Made by a program: the position numbers and the translations under genes. Under the pieces are notes generated by a model. The model was given only the letters and a program-made list of their open reading frames with translations, was not told the DNA's origin and searched no databases. A stretch of DNA of 64,000 nt from Ectothiorhodospira lacustris (lineage in GTDB: Bacteria; Pseudomonadota; Gammaproteobacteria; Ectothiorhodospirales; Ectothiorhodospiraceae): the NCBI RefSeq assembly GCF_022227845.1, contig NZ_JAJNQN010000012.1:1-64000 (forward strand). The letters are read 5' to 3'. Numbering within the stretch: position 1 is the first letter of the stretch; the number at the start of each line of letters is the position of its first letter. Positions 30,356 to 41,138 of the stretch are shown in pieces.

Positions 30356-31560
30356 ACCACGGCTCCAAGCTGGAAGATAGGAAGATACATGGCAATGACC
30401 AGACCACCGACGACGATGCCCAGGAAGGCCATGATCATGGGCTCCATGAGACTGGAGAGGCCGTCGACCATGTTATCCACTTCTTCTTCGTAGAAATCGG
30501 CCACCTTGCTGAGCATCTCATCCAGGGAACCGGATTCTTCACCGATGGCCACCATCTGCACCACCATGTTGGGAAACACTGCGGAATTTCGCATGGCCTG
30601 CTGGAGCTGGGTGCCGGCAGCGGTCTCGTCACGCATGCGCAGCGTTGCCTCCGAGAATAGGGCGTTGCCGGTCGCACCGGCCACTGAGTCCATCGCCTCC
30701 ACCAGCGGGACACCGGCGGAGAACATGGTGGACAGCGTCCGAGCAAAGCGGGCGATGGCGGCCTTGCGCAGGAGTTCTCCCACCACCGGGATGCGCAGGG
30801 AGAGTAGGTCCAGCCGACGGCGGAAGGCGGCGGAACGCTGCTTGGCCTGGGTAAAGCCGAACACGGCAATGGCGATGCCGCCGAAGATGGCCCACCAGTA
30901 GCTCTGGAAGAAGTCGGAGATGCCGATGACGAACTGGGTGAAGACGGGCAGATCCGCGCCGAAGCCCTGGAACAGGTCCTGAAACTGGGGGACCACGAAG
31001 ATCAGCAGGATGGCGGTGACGATGAAGGCCACCACGATCACGGCCGCCGGATAGAACATGGCCTTCTTGATCTTGGCCTTGAGGGACTCGGTCTTTTCCT
31101 TGTAGGTGGCAATGCGGTCCAGCAGGGTTTCCAGGGCGCCTGACTGTTCTCCGGCTCCCACCAGGTTGATGACCAGGTCGTCAAAGTAGGTCGGATGCCT
31201 GGCCAGGGCGTTGGCGAAGGTAGTGCCGCCCTCCACGTCCGCCTTGATCCTGAGGATCAGTTCCTGCATGGAGGGGTTTTCGTGCCCTCGGCCGATAATC
31301 TCGAAGGACTGTACCAGTGGAACACCGGCGCTCATCATGGTGGACATCTGACGCAGGAAGATGGCGATGTCCTTGGGCTTGATCTTTTTCTTGCCCCCGA
31401 ACAGGGGCTTGGGCTTCTTGCGCACCTTGAGTGGGTTGATGCCCTGGCGCCGCAGTTCCGCCTTGGCCAGGTTTTCGTTGGCTGCGGTGGTTTCGCCCTT
31501 GATCCGGACACCTTTCTTGTCCACCCCTTCCCAGACGAATACCGTCATTGTCTCGGCCAT
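30352..31560 (-). CDS. pilC: Type IV pilus inner-membrane platform protein PilC
   Basis: PilC is the membrane platform through which PilB drives pilin assembly. The 402-aa protein contains two T2SF/GspF domains (about 70-195 and 275-395) with three membrane segments near 172-192, 220-240 and 375-395. Motifs include FLRQMSTMMSAGVPL, ARFARTLSTMFSAGVPL and GEESGSLDEML. Encoded between pilB and pilD with a 3-bp gap after pilB. Confidence 0.96.
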   Translation of the reverse strand: MAETMTVFVWEGVDKKGVRIKGETTAANENLAKAELRRQGINPLKVRKKPKPLFGGKKKIKPKDIAIFLRQMSTMMSAGVPLVQSFEIIGRGHENPSMQELILRIKADVEGGTTFANALARHPTYFDDLVINLVGAGEQSGALETLLDRIATYKEKTESLKAKIKKAMFYPAAVIVVAFIVTAILLIFVVPQFQDLFQGFGADLPVFTQFVIGISDFFQSYWWAIFGGIAIAVFGFTQAKQRSAAFRRRLDLLSLRIPVVGELLRKAAIARFARTLSTMFSAGVPLVEAMDSVAGATGNALFSEATLRMRDETAAGTQLQQAMRNSAVFPNMVVQMVAIGEESGSLDEMLSKVADFYEEEVDNMVDGLSSLMEPMIMAFLGIVVGGLVIAMYLPIFQLGAVV

Positions 31561-31563
31561 GGT

Positions 31564-33276
31564 TTAGTCCTTGGTCACGCGGTTGACTTCTTCAAGGCTG
31601 GTGACACCGGCCTTGACCTTGAGCAGACCGGCTCGCCGGAGGTCATCGACGCCTTCCTTGCTGGCCTGCTCCGCCAGTTGCATGGCGTTGCCGCCCTCGA
31701 GAATGATCCGCTGCATGGTTTCGGAAATGGGCAGCACCTGGTAGATGCCCACCCGGCCCCTGTAGCCGTTGGTGCATTGATCACAGCCCACAGGCTTGAA
31801 GATCTTGAAGCCCTGGTTCACCTCGTTTTCATTGAATCCCTCCTGCAGCAGGGCCTCCTTGGGGACATTGACGGGGGCCTTGCAGTGATTGCACAGGCGT
31901 CGGGCCAGACGCTGGGCGATGATGAGCAGGATGGACGAGGCGATGTTGTAGGGCGGCACACCCATGTTGGCCAGGCGGGTGAGGGTCTGGGGGGCGTCAT
32001 TGGTATGCAGGGTGGACAGCACCAGGTGGCCGGTCTGGGCGGCCTTGATGGCGATCTCGGCGGTTTCCAGGTCGCGGATCTCGCCCACCATGATGATGTC
32101 CGGGTCCTGCCGCAGGAAGGCCCTCAGGGCGGCGGCAAAGGTCAACCCCACCTTGGGATTCACGTTGACCTGGTTGATGCCGGGCATGTTGATCTCGGCC
32201 GGGTCTTCGGCGGTGGAGATGTTCCGGTCCGGGGTGTTGAGGATGCCCAGGCCGGTATAGAGAGAGACGGTCTTGCCGGAGCCGGTGGGGCCGGTGACCA
32301 GGATCATGCCGTAGGGCTTGCTCAGGGCCTTGAGATAGAGCGCCTTCTGGTGTTCTTCATAACCCAGGGCGTCGATGCCCAGGAAGGCGCTGGTGGGGTC
32401 CAGTATTCGCAGTACCACCTTTTCCCCGTACAAGGTAGGGCAGGTATTGACGCGAAAGTCGATGGCCCGGTTCTTGGACAGCTGCATCTTGATGCGCCCA
32501 TCCTGGGGGATGCGCCGCTCGGAGATGTCCATGCGGGACATCACCTTGATGCGGGCGATGATCCGGGGGGCCAGATTCACCGGCGGGTGAGCCACCTCGT
32601 CCAGTACGCCATCCAGACGGAACCGGACCCGGAAGTCCTTTTCATAGGGTTCGAAGTGGATATCCGAGGCCTTACGGTTGATGGCGTCCAGCAGCACCTT
32701 GTTGACAAAGCGGACCACCGGCGTGTCGTCCACTTCGCTCTCGGAGGCTTCCTGGCCGCGGTCTTCGGTGTCCGACAACTCCAGATTGTCCAGATCCTCG
32801 TCCATGAGGCCTTCCATCATGGACGAGGTATCATTGAGACTGTCCTCAATCAGTTTGGACAGCTTGTCATGCTCCACCAGCACCGGTTCGGTGGGGATGC
32901 CCGTGTTGAACTTGATCTCGTCCAGGGCGCTGATGTTCATGGGATCGGACAGGCCCACGAACAGCCGGTTGCCACGTCGGAAGATGGGCAGAGCCTGATG
33001 CTGGCGGATCAGTTTCTCGTCCACCAGTTTGGTGGGCAGATATTCCTTGTCGAGGGCGTCCAGATCAAATAACGGGGTCCCGAATTCCTCGGCCGCCGCC
33101 TGCGCCAGGCTCCGGGCCTCCACGATCTTTTCCGTTACCAGGTAGGCCACCAGGGGCACACGTTTCCTGCGAGAGTGATCCAGCGCCTTGTTGGCATCGC
33201 TTTCGCTGAGTAATCCGTCTTGAACCAGACGTCGGGCAAGCCCGCTCAATGGTATGGAGGCGGCAGGTGTTGACAT
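31564..33276 (-). CDS. pilB: Type IV pilus extension ATPase PilB
   Basis: PilB powers pilus extension. The 570-aa secretion ATPase has an N-terminal MshEN-like domain (about 10-150), Walker A GPTGSGKT (329-336), the Asp box, Walker B DPDIIMVGEIRD (391-402), the His box region STLHTNDA and a zinc-binding tetracysteine (C462, C465, C498, C501) as in GspE/PilB. No retraction ATPase pilT or pilin gene is in the window. Probable first gene of the pilBCD-coaE-zapD transcript. Confidence 0.97.
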   Translation of the reverse strand: MSTPAASIPLSGLARRLVQDGLLSESDANKALDHSRRKRVPLVAYLVTEKIVEARSLAQAAAEEFGTPLFDLDALDKEYLPTKLVDEKLIRQHQALPIFRRGNRLFVGLSDPMNISALDEIKFNTGIPTEPVLVEHDKLSKLIEDSLNDTSSMMEGLMDEDLDNLELSDTEDRGQEASESEVDDTPVVRFVNKVLLDAINRKASDIHFEPYEKDFRVRFRLDGVLDEVAHPPVNLAPRIIARIKVMSRMDISERRIPQDGRIKMQLSKNRAIDFRVNTCPTLYGEKVVLRILDPTSAFLGIDALGYEEHQKALYLKALSKPYGMILVTGPTGSGKTVSLYTGLGILNTPDRNISTAEDPAEINMPGINQVNVNPKVGLTFAAALRAFLRQDPDIIMVGEIRDLETAEIAIKAAQTGHLVLSTLHTNDAPQTLTRLANMGVPPYNIASSILLIIAQRLARRLCNHCKAPVNVPKEALLQEGFNENEVNQGFKIFKPVGCDQCTNGYRGRVGIYQVLPISETMQRIILEGGNAMQLAEQASKEGVDDLRRAGLLKVKAGVTSLEEVNRVTKD

Positions 33277-33313
33277 GGGGACTCTGGGTTGGGGAGTGGG
33301 TCCTTCTTATCGC

Positions 33314-33341
33314 ATGTTAGTAGCTGTCGTTATCAAGTCAA
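33314..33341 (-). promoter_or_regulatory. Sigma70-like promoter of pilB
   Basis: Read on the minus strand, TTGACT (33341-33336) and TAACAT (33319-33314) are separated by 16 bp, about 40 bp before the pilB ATG. No -24/-12 sigma54 element was recognised in this 149-bp gap between pilR and pilB. Confidence 0.45.
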
Positions 33342-33425
33342 CAAAGACTTTCAGTGATTGAGAACCGGGACGGGCTGCACGGTCTGCGTCAATAGCGGCG
33401 CGGGGGTGGGCGTGGAAGGGTATTT

Positions 33426-34784
33426 TCACGGGGTCAGGCCGAGTTTCCTGAGCCGATAACCCATTTGCCTGGGAGTCAGTCCCAGCAGTTGGGCGGCAGC
33501 CGTGTCGTGACCGCCGGCCTGTTCCAGAGCGGCCAGGAGTGCCTGCTTTTCCTGCTGTGCGAGCCGCTGTTCCAGGGGCTTGAGGTGTTCCGCGGCGAGA
33601 GGGGCCGTGGGGGGGGCGGAGCCGGAGCCGGGGAGTTGCAGGTCCTCCGCCTGGATGGTGTCGCTGTCGCAGAGTGTCGCGGCCCGTTCCAGGATGTTTT
33701 CCAACTCCCTCACATTGCCCGGGTAGTTATAGGTCATCAGGCTTTGCGTGGCTTCCGGGCTGAGTCGCCTGGGGGGCTCCTGCCAGCGGGCGGCCAGCTT
33801 GGAAAGGATATGTTCCGCCAGATGGGGGAGGTCCTCGCGGCGTTCGCGCAGGGGGGGGACGCGCAGTTCGATCACGTTCAGGCGGTAGAACAGGTCCTGG
33901 CGGAAACGTCCCGCCTGCACCTCCCGGCTCAGGTCCTTGTGGGAGGCGGAGAGGATGCGTACGTCCAGAGCAGCCTCATGGGCGGCACCGATGGGCTTGA
34001 TGGCCCGTTCCTGGATGGCGCGTAGCAGCTTGACCTGCATGTGCAGGGGCAACTCCGCCACCTCGTCGAGAAACAGGGTTCCTCCCTGGGCCGCATGAAA
34101 CAGCCCCTGCTTGTCGGCAACCGCTCCGGTAAAGCTGCCCTTGAGATGACCGAAGAATTCACTTTCCATGAGTTCGGCGGGGATGGCGCCGCAGTTCACC
34201 GGCACGAAAGGCCGATCGACCCGGGGACCCTGGCGGTGAATCTCCCGGGCGACCCTTTCCTTGCCGCTGCCGGATTCACCCAGGATGTACACCGGGGCCT
34301 GGCTTCTGGCCAGTTTGAGGATGGTGCTCTTGAGTTGACGCATGGCCGGTGCATTGCCCAGGAGATGGTCTTCCCGGGCGGGCGGGCTCCGTCCTGAAGC
34401 GGTGTTGTTTTCGGGCTTGCCCAGTTTCAGGGCGCTGTCCACCAGGTCTCTGAGGATGTTCAGGTCCACGGGCTTGGAGACAAAGTCGAAGGCCCCTGAT
34501 TTGAGTGCCTGAACGGCGGAATCCATGCTGCCGTAGGCCGTGATAACGGCCACCGGCAGTTCCGGATAGTGGGCCTGAATGTGTTCCACCAGCTCGATGC
34601 CGTCACCATCCGGCAGGCGCATGTCTGTCAGGCACAGATCGAAATGCGCGTTGCCCAGCAGTCGTTTCGCCTCCCTGACGGTCCCGGCAGCCTGGGTGTT
34701 AAGCCGCATGCGGCCGAGGGTGATTTCCAGGAGTTCCCGGATATCCGGCTCATCGTCAATGATCAGTACGTTCTGGATGGTCAT
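33426..34784 (-). CDS. pilR: Sigma54-dependent response regulator PilR
   Basis: PilR, when phosphorylated by PilS, activates sigma54 promoters, classically pilA. The 452-aa protein has a receiver domain with phospho-acceptor D54 and K104, an AAA+ domain with Walker A GESGSGKE (169-176), the sigma54 contact loop GSFTGA (216-221; the usual form is GAFTGA), and a C-terminal FIS-type helix-turn-helix (about 415-450). ATGA overlap with pilS shows coupled expression. No pilA lies in the window, so its targets are elsewhere. Confidence 0.93.
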   Translation of the reverse strand: MTIQNVLIIDDEPDIRELLEITLGRMRLNTQAAGTVREAKRLLGNAHFDLCLTDMRLPDGDGIELVEHIQAHYPELPVAVITAYGSMDSAVQALKSGAFDFVSKPVDLNILRDLVDSALKLGKPENNTASGRSPPAREDHLLGNAPAMRQLKSTILKLARSQAPVYILGESGSGKERVAREIHRQGPRVDRPFVPVNCGAIPAELMESEFFGHLKGSFTGAVADKQGLFHAAQGGTLFLDEVAELPLHMQVKLLRAIQERAIKPIGAAHEAALDVRILSASHKDLSREVQAGRFRQDLFYRLNVIELRVPPLRERREDLPHLAEHILSKLAARWQEPPRRLSPEATQSLMTYNYPGNVRELENILERAATLCDSDTIQAEDLQLPGSGSAPPTAPLAAEHLKPLEQRLAQQEKQALLAALEQAGGHDTAAAQLLGLTPRQMGYRLRKLGLTP

Positions 34785-36451
34785 GCCTGCTGGGAAAGGC
34801 GGCCTTGCAGGCCGGATCCGGTTGTTTCAGAGGGGGGGAACTGAATACGGAAGCAGCTGCCGCCGGTGGGAAGCGGGATGTAGTCAAGACTGCCGCCATT
34901 GTTTTCGCACAGCTCACGGGAGATGTACAGGCCAAGTCCGGTGCCTTCATTGCCGGTGCCGACGAAGGGCTCGAAGAGTCGTCGGGCAATCGCCGGGTTC
35001 ACGCCGCAGCCTTGATCAATGATGTCCAGGGTGGCGTGGCGGCTCACATCCCGGGTGCCGCCCTGGATCAGGATGCGGGCGGGTTGTCCGGCGCGGGTGC
35101 CGTAGCGCAAGGCATTGGTACACAGGTTCCAGGTCACCTGGTGCAGCTGTTCGGCATCAAACCAGGCCCGGGCATCGGCTGGGTGGATGGACAGCTCCAC
35201 TTGAGAGCGCGCCAGGTTATGGTGTCGGCAGAATTCATCGGCAAAGCGTTCCAGCCATGGTTCCAGGGCCAGTGCCTCGATGCGGGGAGCCTGGCGCCGG
35301 GACAGATCCAGTACGTTCTGAATGACCTGATTCATACGCCGGCTCTGATCCTGGATGATGCCCACCAGTCGGCGATCCGCACGATTGAGCTCTATGGATT
35401 CGTCCAGTAGCTGGGCGGCATGACTGATGGCGCCCAGGGGGTTGCGGATCTCGTGGGCGATGCTGGCAGTGAGACGGCCCAGGGACGCGAGCTTGATGGA
35501 TTGCATCTGTCTGCGCAGTTCCGCCGTGTCTTCCAGCAGGATGACCGTGCCGATGGGTTTGTCTACCCCCAGGCGGGTGAATCGTATCCGCAATTCCGGA
35601 CTGTGGTCGCCGGCGGGGAGGGTCCGATGACCGGCCCTGGCGGGATGTCGAAGCCATTCCTGCAAGGCGTGGAAAAGATCCGGCGCAAGGCGGCTCAGGT
35701 CGCTGGTATCCGCAGTCACCGGATTGCCCAGCAGCAGCCAGGCGGACTCATTGATCAGGTGGACATGGCGGTCATCATTGACCACGATGACGCCCGACTG
35801 CATGCGGTCGATGATATGGGCATTGAGTTCGGCCATGTTGGCCAGGTCCACACTGCGGCGCTGGGCGAGATCTTCGCTTTCCCGGGCCCTGTGGGCCAGC
35901 ACCAGTGCCAGCAGGGCGGTGGCAAACAGGCCGGCTCCCAGCAGGCCGGTCTGGGTGAGTGCCGACTCGCGGCCGGGTTCAAACCAGTAGCCGTGGATCT
36001 GTGCCAGCAGCAATGCGATGGAGGCCAGGGCGGCGAAGAGCAGGGCGGGGCGCCCCGGCGCCAGCAGTCCCAGGCCGGCAATGGCCGGGATCGCCAACAT
36101 GCCCAGGCCGCTGGAGACGCCCCCGCTGGTGTAGGTGAGCAGGGTGATGAGACTGATGTCCGTGGCCGCCTGAAGGTAGATCTGCAGAGAGGGCGGGGAT
36201 CGGCGCAGACGCGCCGCAATGCCGAATCCCAGGCTCAGCAGCAGATAGGTGACGGCAAACAGCAGGAACAGCCGCGGATGGGAGCTGCCGAGGGCGTGGG
36301 GTCCGGTGCCGAACACCTCCAGGGCCGTGAGCATGCCCGCCACGAAAAAGCGATACAGGCTGAAGAGCCTCAGCGCTCGCCAGACGTCTCCTGAGGGGTC
36401 CCCTGCGCTGCCGCTCTCCCGCATCAGCCGGCCCGACAAGGGTGAAGACAT
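34781..36451 (-). CDS. pilS: Sensor histidine kinase PilS
   Basis: PilS is the inner-membrane kinase partner of PilR. The 556-aa protein has six membrane helices in the first ~190 residues, a PAS-like domain (about 205-310), the HisKA H-box ASIAHEIRNPLG with H333, and the HATPase region with N and G boxes (WNLCTNALRYG, DQGCGVNP, GLGLYISRELCENNGG). In Pseudomonas PilS senses PilA in the membrane through its helices. Encoded upstream of and overlapping pilR. Confidence 0.93.
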   Translation of the reverse strand: MSSPLSGRLMRESGSAGDPSGDVWRALRLFSLYRFFVAGMLTALEVFGTGPHALGSSHPRLFLLFAVTYLLLSLGFGIAARLRRSPPSLQIYLQAATDISLITLLTYTSGGVSSGLGMLAIPAIAGLGLLAPGRPALLFAALASIALLLAQIHGYWFEPGRESALTQTGLLGAGLFATALLALVLAHRARESEDLAQRRSVDLANMAELNAHIIDRMQSGVIVVNDDRHVHLINESAWLLLGNPVTADTSDLSRLAPDLFHALQEWLRHPARAGHRTLPAGDHSPELRIRFTRLGVDKPIGTVILLEDTAELRRQMQSIKLASLGRLTASIAHEIRNPLGAISHAAQLLDESIELNRADRRLVGIIQDQSRRMNQVIQNVLDLSRRQAPRIEALALEPWLERFADEFCRHHNLARSQVELSIHPADARAWFDAEQLHQVTWNLCTNALRYGTRAGQPARILIQGGTRDVSRHATLDIIDQGCGVNPAIARRLFEPFVGTGNEGTGLGLYISRELCENNGGSLDYIPLPTGGSCFRIQFPPSETTGSGLQGRLSQQA

Positions 36452-36498
36452 GATGCCTGAATTCTGCGCGGGCGCCTGGCCTTACACCGCAAGGCGGC

Positions 36499-36750
36499 TT
36501 ATTCTCGTGTAGACTCTTGCGACAGGGCCAGATCCCGATGCGACTCGGAACAGAAGGGTTTCCCCCCTTCCCACAGGCTCTCTTCTTCCGGGATATGCAG
36601 GCCGCAGTAGTGACAGCGCAGCATCTTGCCGGTGGTCTTTTGGCTGAGCTTGCCGGGATGTTCCGGACGCGGTACGTCCGGTGTCTTGAGCATGAGCCGG
36701 ACCACCATGAAGACCAGAACGATGGATGCTATCAGGAACAGGATTTGCAT
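36499..36750 (-). CDS. Small PP0621-like membrane protein with zinc-ribbon-like tail
   Basis: The 83-aa product has one N-terminal membrane helix (residues 3-20), a short polar linker and a cytoplasmic tail with C46-x2-C49 (RCHYCG) and C67-x3-H71 (FCSESH), the pattern of a small zinc knuckle. It resembles the PP0621 family, which often accompanies pilS in pseudomonads; that name is from memory of the family. Function unknown. It lies 47 bp upstream of pilS on the same strand, so may be in the same transcript. ATG 36750 was chosen since earlier in-frame codons add 39 atypical residues. Confidence 0.72.
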   Translation of the reverse strand: MQILFLIASIVLVFMVVRLMLKTPDVPRPEHPGKLSQKTTGKMLRCHYCGLHIPEEESLWEGGKPFCSESHRDLALSQESTRE

Positions 36751-36887
36751 GGCGCAGTGATTCGATTTGAGTGGTGTATAAGAAGGTACTACAGAACGCG
36801 TGTCGGCGGTGAGTCCCTCAGCCCCAGGGGGCTGTTGTCTGCCGGATTGTCTGCCGTCTCCATCCATACCTTTGATACTGTGAAACT

Positions 36888-38054
36888 ATGAACCTTCATG
36901 AATTCCAGGCCAAGGGCCTCTTTCGCGATTACCGGATTCCGGTGCCGGCCGGTGTCTCCATCGAGGGTCTCGACGCCCTGGATGATGCCATGGGCACCCT
37001 GGGGGGGACTGCCTGGGTCGTCAAGGCGCAGGTCCATGCCGGTGGTCGCGGCAAGGCGGGTGGCGTCAGGCTGGTCAAGGGGCGGGATGAGCTCAGAGCT
37101 GCGGCTCAGGCCCTGCTGGGGTCCACCCTGGTCACCCATCAGACCGGGCCGGCCGGGCTGCCCGTGAAGACCCTGCTGATCGAATCCCTTACCGACATCC
37201 GGCGTGAACTCTACCTGGGCTTGCTGGTGGACCGGGCCACTCGCCGCGTCGCCATCATGGCGTCGGCGGCAGGCGGTATGGACATCGAGGCGGTGGCTGC
37301 CGATACCCCCGAAAAACTGCTGACCCTGTTCGTGGATCCGGCTGCGGGCATCATGCCTTACCAGGGCCGCCGCGCCGCCTTTGCCCTGGGTCTGGAAGGC
37401 AGTCAGGTGAACGAATTCGTCACTCTGCTCACCCGACTCTATACCCTGTTCATCGAGTCCGATGCCGGCCTGATCGAGATCAACCCTCTGGTGGTCACCG
37501 GAGAGGGTGACCTGGTGGCCCTGGACGGCAAGATCAATCTGGACGACAACGCCCTGTTTCGACGTCCCGCCCTGGCAGCCCTGCGGGACATCAGCCAGGA
37601 AGAGGCCCGGGAGGCCCGGGCCAGAGAGCATGAGCTCAATTATGTCCGCCTGGACGGCAACATCGGCTGCATGGTCAATGGTGCCGGTCTGGCCATGGCC
37701 ACCATGGATCTGATCAAGCTTCATGGCGGTGAGCCGGCCAACTTCCTGGATGTGGGTGGCGGCACCACGGCGGCCCGGGTCACCGAGGCCTTCAAGCTCA
37801 TCCTCTCCGACGACGCGGTCAAGGCCGTGTTCGTGAATATCTTCGGCGGCATCGTTCGCTGCGATCTGATTGCCGAGGGCATCATCGCGGCGGTCAAGGA
37901 AGTCCATGTGGACGTTCCCGTGGTGGTACGCCTGGAAGGCACCAACGTGGAAAAGGGCAGGGCCCTGCTGGCACAGAGTGATCTCAATATCATTGCCGCC
38001 GAGAGCCTGACGGATGGCGCCCTCAAGGTGGTCGAGGCTGCGGCGGCCGCCTGA
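36888..38054 (+). CDS. sucC: Succinyl-CoA synthetase (ADP-forming) beta subunit
   Basis: SucC binds nucleotide and succinate in the TCA-cycle step that converts succinyl-CoA to succinate with substrate-level phosphorylation. The 388-aa ATP-grasp protein has the start [27 protein letters not shown], the [20 protein letters not shown] metal region, [14 protein letters not shown] and [10 protein letters not shown]. Followed 68 bp later by sucD. The 137-bp gap from the PP0621-like gene carries the divergent promoters. Confidence 0.97.
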   Translation: MNLHEFQAKGLFRDYRIPVPAGVSIEGLDALDDAMGTLGGTAWVVKAQVHAGGRGKAGGVRLVKGRDELRAAAQALLGSTLVTHQTGPAGLPVKTLLIESLTDIRRELYLGLLVDRATRRVAIMASAAGGMDIEAVAADTPEKLLTLFVDPAAGIMPYQGRRAAFALGLEGSQVNEFVTLLTRLYTLFIESDAGLIEINPLVVTGEGDLVALDGKINLDDNALFRRPALAALRDISQEEAREARAREHELNYVRLDGNIGCMVNGAGLAMATMDLIKLHGGEPANFLDVGGGTTAARVTEAFKLILSDDAVKAVFVNIFGGIVRCDLIAEGIIAAVKEVHVDVPVVVRLEGTNVEKGRALLAQSDLNIIAAESLTDGALKVVEAAAAA

Positions 38055-38122
38055 AGGTCACGGAATCGACCCACGGGACCGGCATGCCGGATTCAGACAG
38101 ACGAAGCTGACACGGATTCTTC

Positions 38123-38992
38123 ATGAGCATTCTCATCGACAAGCATACTCGCGTCATCTGCCAGGGTTTCACCGGCAAGCAGGGCACTTTCCACACCGAA
38201 CAGGCCATCGCCTACGGTACGCAGATGGTGGGCGGCGTGACTCCCGGCAAGGGGGGGCAGCGACATCTGGGGTTGCCGGTGTTCGATACCGTGCATGATG
38301 CGGTCCGTGATACCGGGGCCAATGCCACCATGATCTACGTCCCGGCCGCCTTTGCCGCCGACGCCATCCTGGAGGCCGCGGATGCCGGAATCGAGGTCAT
38401 TGTCTGCATCACCGAGGGGATTCCCGTGTTGGACATGCTCAAGGTGAAGGCCGCCCTGACCCACGGTTCAGCCTATCTCATCGGCCCCAATTGTCCGGGA
38501 ATCATCACCCCGGGGGACTGCAAGATCGGCATCATGCCGGGCCATATTCATCAAGCGGGCAAGGTGGGAATCGTCTCCCGTTCCGGCACCCTCACCTACG
38601 AGGCGGTCAAGCAGACCACCGATACGGACCTGGGTCAGAGCACTTGCGTGGGTATCGGCGGTGATCCCATCCATGGGATGAACTTCGTGGACTGTCTGCG
38701 CCTGTTCCAGGAAGACGAACAGACCGAGGGCATCATCATGGTGGGCGAGATCGGCGGCAGCGCCGAGGAAGAAGCCGCGGCCTTCATCCGCGACCACGTG
38801 ACCAAGCCGGTGGTGGCCTATATCGCCGGTGTCACCGCACCACCGGGGCGCCGGATGGGACATGCCGGGGCGATCATCTCGGGCGGCAAGGGCACTGCGG
38901 ACCAAAAATTCGATGCCCTGGCGGCCGCCGGTGTTGCTGTGGTGCGTTCCCCTGCGGATATGGGGGCGCGGCTCAAGGCCTTGATGGGCTGA
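38123..38992 (+). CDS. sucD: Succinyl-CoA synthetase alpha subunit
   Basis: SucD binds CoA and carries the phosphohistidine intermediate. The 289-aa protein has the CoA-binding [10 protein letters not shown] (15-24), [19 protein letters not shown] (121-130), the [10 protein letters not shown] block and H247 in [14 protein letters not shown]. Complete partner of the upstream sucC; the 68-bp spacer contains no obvious terminator, so a two-gene operon is expected. Confidence 0.97.
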   Translation: MSILIDKHTRVICQGFTGKQGTFHTEQAIAYGTQMVGGVTPGKGGQRHLGLPVFDTVHDAVRDTGANATMIYVPAAFAADAILEAADAGIEVIVCITEGIPVLDMLKVKAALTHGSAYLIGPNCPGIITPGDCKIGIMPGHIHQAGKVGIVSRSGTLTYEAVKQTTDTDLGQSTCVGIGGDPIHGMNFVDCLRLFQEDEQTEGIIMVGEIGGSAEEEAAAFIRDHVTKPVVAYIAGVTAPPGRRMGHAGAIISGGKGTADQKFDALAAAGVAVVRSPADMGARLKALMG

Positions 38993-39016
38993 ACGGCCAC
39001 TGTCGACACGTTTACG

Positions 39017-39043
39017 GACCACCGCCCTGTGAGGGTGGTGGTC
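39017..39043 (+). terminator. Hairpin after sucD
   Basis: CCACCGCCC (39019-39027) pairs with GGGTGGTGG (39033-39041), extendable outwards by one or two pairs, around a 5-nt loop, about 25 bp after the sucD stop. Followed by TCTCCTGTT rather than a full T tract. Likely end of sucCD. Confidence 0.45.
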
Positions 39044-39076
39044 TCCTGTTGCTACCTGTTTCATTACGTCCGGATC

Positions 39077-40711
39077 ATGACAGACACCCTCAAGATCGCC
39101 CTGGCGCAAATCAACCTCCTGGTGGGCGATGTGGAAGGCAATGCCGACCGGGTGATAACCGCCGCTCACGAGGCGCGGGATCATCACGGTGCCGACCTGA
39201 TACTGTTTCCCGAACTGACCCTTACCGGTTACCCGCCGGAAGACCTGCTGATGCGTGGTACCTTGCTGCAGCGTGCCGAAGAGGCCCTCAAGCGCATCGC
39301 CCGGGAGGTCTCGGGGATCGACCTGGCGGTCGGTCTGCCCCTGCGGGAGGCGGGATACCTCCACAACAGTGCGGTGTATCTGCGTGACGGCAAGGTGCTG
39401 GCCCGCTACCACAAGCAGGTCCTGCCCAATTACAGCGTGTTTGACGAAAAGCGCTATTTCAAGCCTGGCGAGGGTCCCTGCGTGGTGGAGATCAAAGGCC
39501 TGCCGGTGGCCCTGGCCCTGTGCGAGGACATCTGGGTCTCCGAACCGGCCCGTCGGGCCCAGTCCGCCGGTGCCCGGTTGCTGCTGAGTCTCAACGCCTC
39601 TCCCTTCCATCTCTCCAAGCACAATGAGCGACTGGCGGTGCTGCGCGAGCGGGCCCATGAGACCGGCTTGCCGGTGGTCTATCTCAACTTGGTGGGTGGC
39701 CAGGATGAACTGGTCTTCGATGGTCATTCTCTGGTGGTGGATCGCGACGGAGCACTGCGGCTGGTCGCGCCCGCCTGGCAGGAGGGTATCCATACCCTGG
39801 ACGTGCATTTTGATCGCCGTGACATCAGCATCAGCGGTGGTATCCTGGCGCCCCTGCAGTCGCCGGAGGAAAGTCTGTATCAGGCCCTGGTCCTGGGGGT
39901 GCGGGACTATGTGAACAAGAATGGCTTCAAGGGCGCCCTGCTGGGGCTCTCGGGAGGGATCGACTCCGCCCTGACGTTGTGCATCGCCGTGGATGCCCTG
40001 GGTGCTGAGCGGGTGGAGGCGGTGATGATGCCTTATCACTATACCGCCGGCATGAGCCGGGAGGACGCCGCCGCCCAGGCCCTGATCCTCGGGGTCCGGT
40101 ATCAGGAGATTCCCATTGCGCCCATGGTCGAAGCCTTCATGGCCGGGCTGGCGGGGGTCTTTGCCGGCCTGCCGGCGGATACCACCGAGGAGAATATCCA
40201 GGCCCGTTGTCGGGGCACCATCCTCATGGCCCTCTCCAACAAGAGCGGACGCATGTTGCTGACCACCGGCAACAAGAGCGAGATGGCGGTGGGCTATGCC
40301 ACCCTCTACGGGGACATGGCCGGCGGCTTTGCCCCGCTCAAGGATGTCTCCAAGCTCTGGGTCTATCGGCTGGCCCGGTATCGCAATACCCTGGGGCCGG
40401 CCATCCCCGAGCGGGTGATCGAACGTCCGCCCTCGGCGGAGCTTGCCCCCGATCAGCGGGATGAGGATAGCCTGCCTCCCTACGAGATCCTGGACGGGAT
40501 TCTGGAGCGCTTCGTGGAGCAGGACCAGTCCTTCACCGACATCGTCTCCGCCGGCTTCGAGCCGGCCACCGTGCGCCGTGTAATCGGCCTGGTGCTGCGC
40601 AATGAATACAAGCGCCGACAGGCGCCACCCGGGGTCCGGGTTACCCGCCGTGCCTTCGGCAAGGACCGGCGTTATCCCATTACGTCGGGTTATGGCAGGC
40701 TGTTAAGCTAG
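39077..40711 (+). CDS. nadE: Glutamine-dependent NAD+ synthetase
   Basis: NadE amidates deamido-NAD to NAD, using ammonia released from glutamine by its own N-terminal nitrilase domain. The 544-aa protein has the Glu-Lys-Cys triad E46 (FPELTLTGYPPED), K113 (YHKQVLPN) and C149 (ALCEDIW), then an NAD synthetase domain with the P-loop SGGIDS (292-297) and TTGNKSEMAVGY. The ATG at 39077 gives the family N-terminus; the upstream in-frame codons run through the sucD hairpin. Being next to glnB fits nitrogen-linked control seen in related genomes. Confidence 0.95.
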   Translation: MTDTLKIALAQINLLVGDVEGNADRVITAAHEARDHHGADLILFPELTLTGYPPEDLLMRGTLLQRAEEALKRIAREVSGIDLAVGLPLREAGYLHNSAVYLRDGKVLARYHKQVLPNYSVFDEKRYFKPGEGPCVVEIKGLPVALALCEDIWVSEPARRAQSAGARLLLSLNASPFHLSKHNERLAVLRERAHETGLPVVYLNLVGGQDELVFDGHSLVVDRDGALRLVAPAWQEGIHTLDVHFDRRDISISGGILAPLQSPEESLYQALVLGVRDYVNKNGFKGALLGLSGGIDSALTLCIAVDALGAERVEAVMMPYHYTAGMSREDAAAQALILGVRYQEIPIAPMVEAFMAGLAGVFAGLPADTTEENIQARCRGTILMALSNKSGRMLLTTGNKSEMAVGYATLYGDMAGGFAPLKDVSKLWVYRLARYRNTLGPAIPERVIERPPSAELAPDQRDEDSLPPYEILDGILERFVEQDQSFTDIVSAGFEPATVRRVIGLVLRNEYKRRQAPPGVRVTRRAFGKDRRYPITSGYGRLLS

Positions 40712-40757
40712 CGTGATGTCTTTGCAGTACCTTCATCCTGTTTCCATGAGTCATTAG

Positions 40758-41108
<351 letters not shown>

Positions 41109-41138
41109 GTAAACAGGTCTTGGCACCGCCTTGCATGG

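Noticed and set aside
31195-33072. 625-codon plus-strand frame opposite pilB
   Set aside because: Antisense shadow of pilB; composition is biased (Gly, His, Val) and no domain is recognisable.
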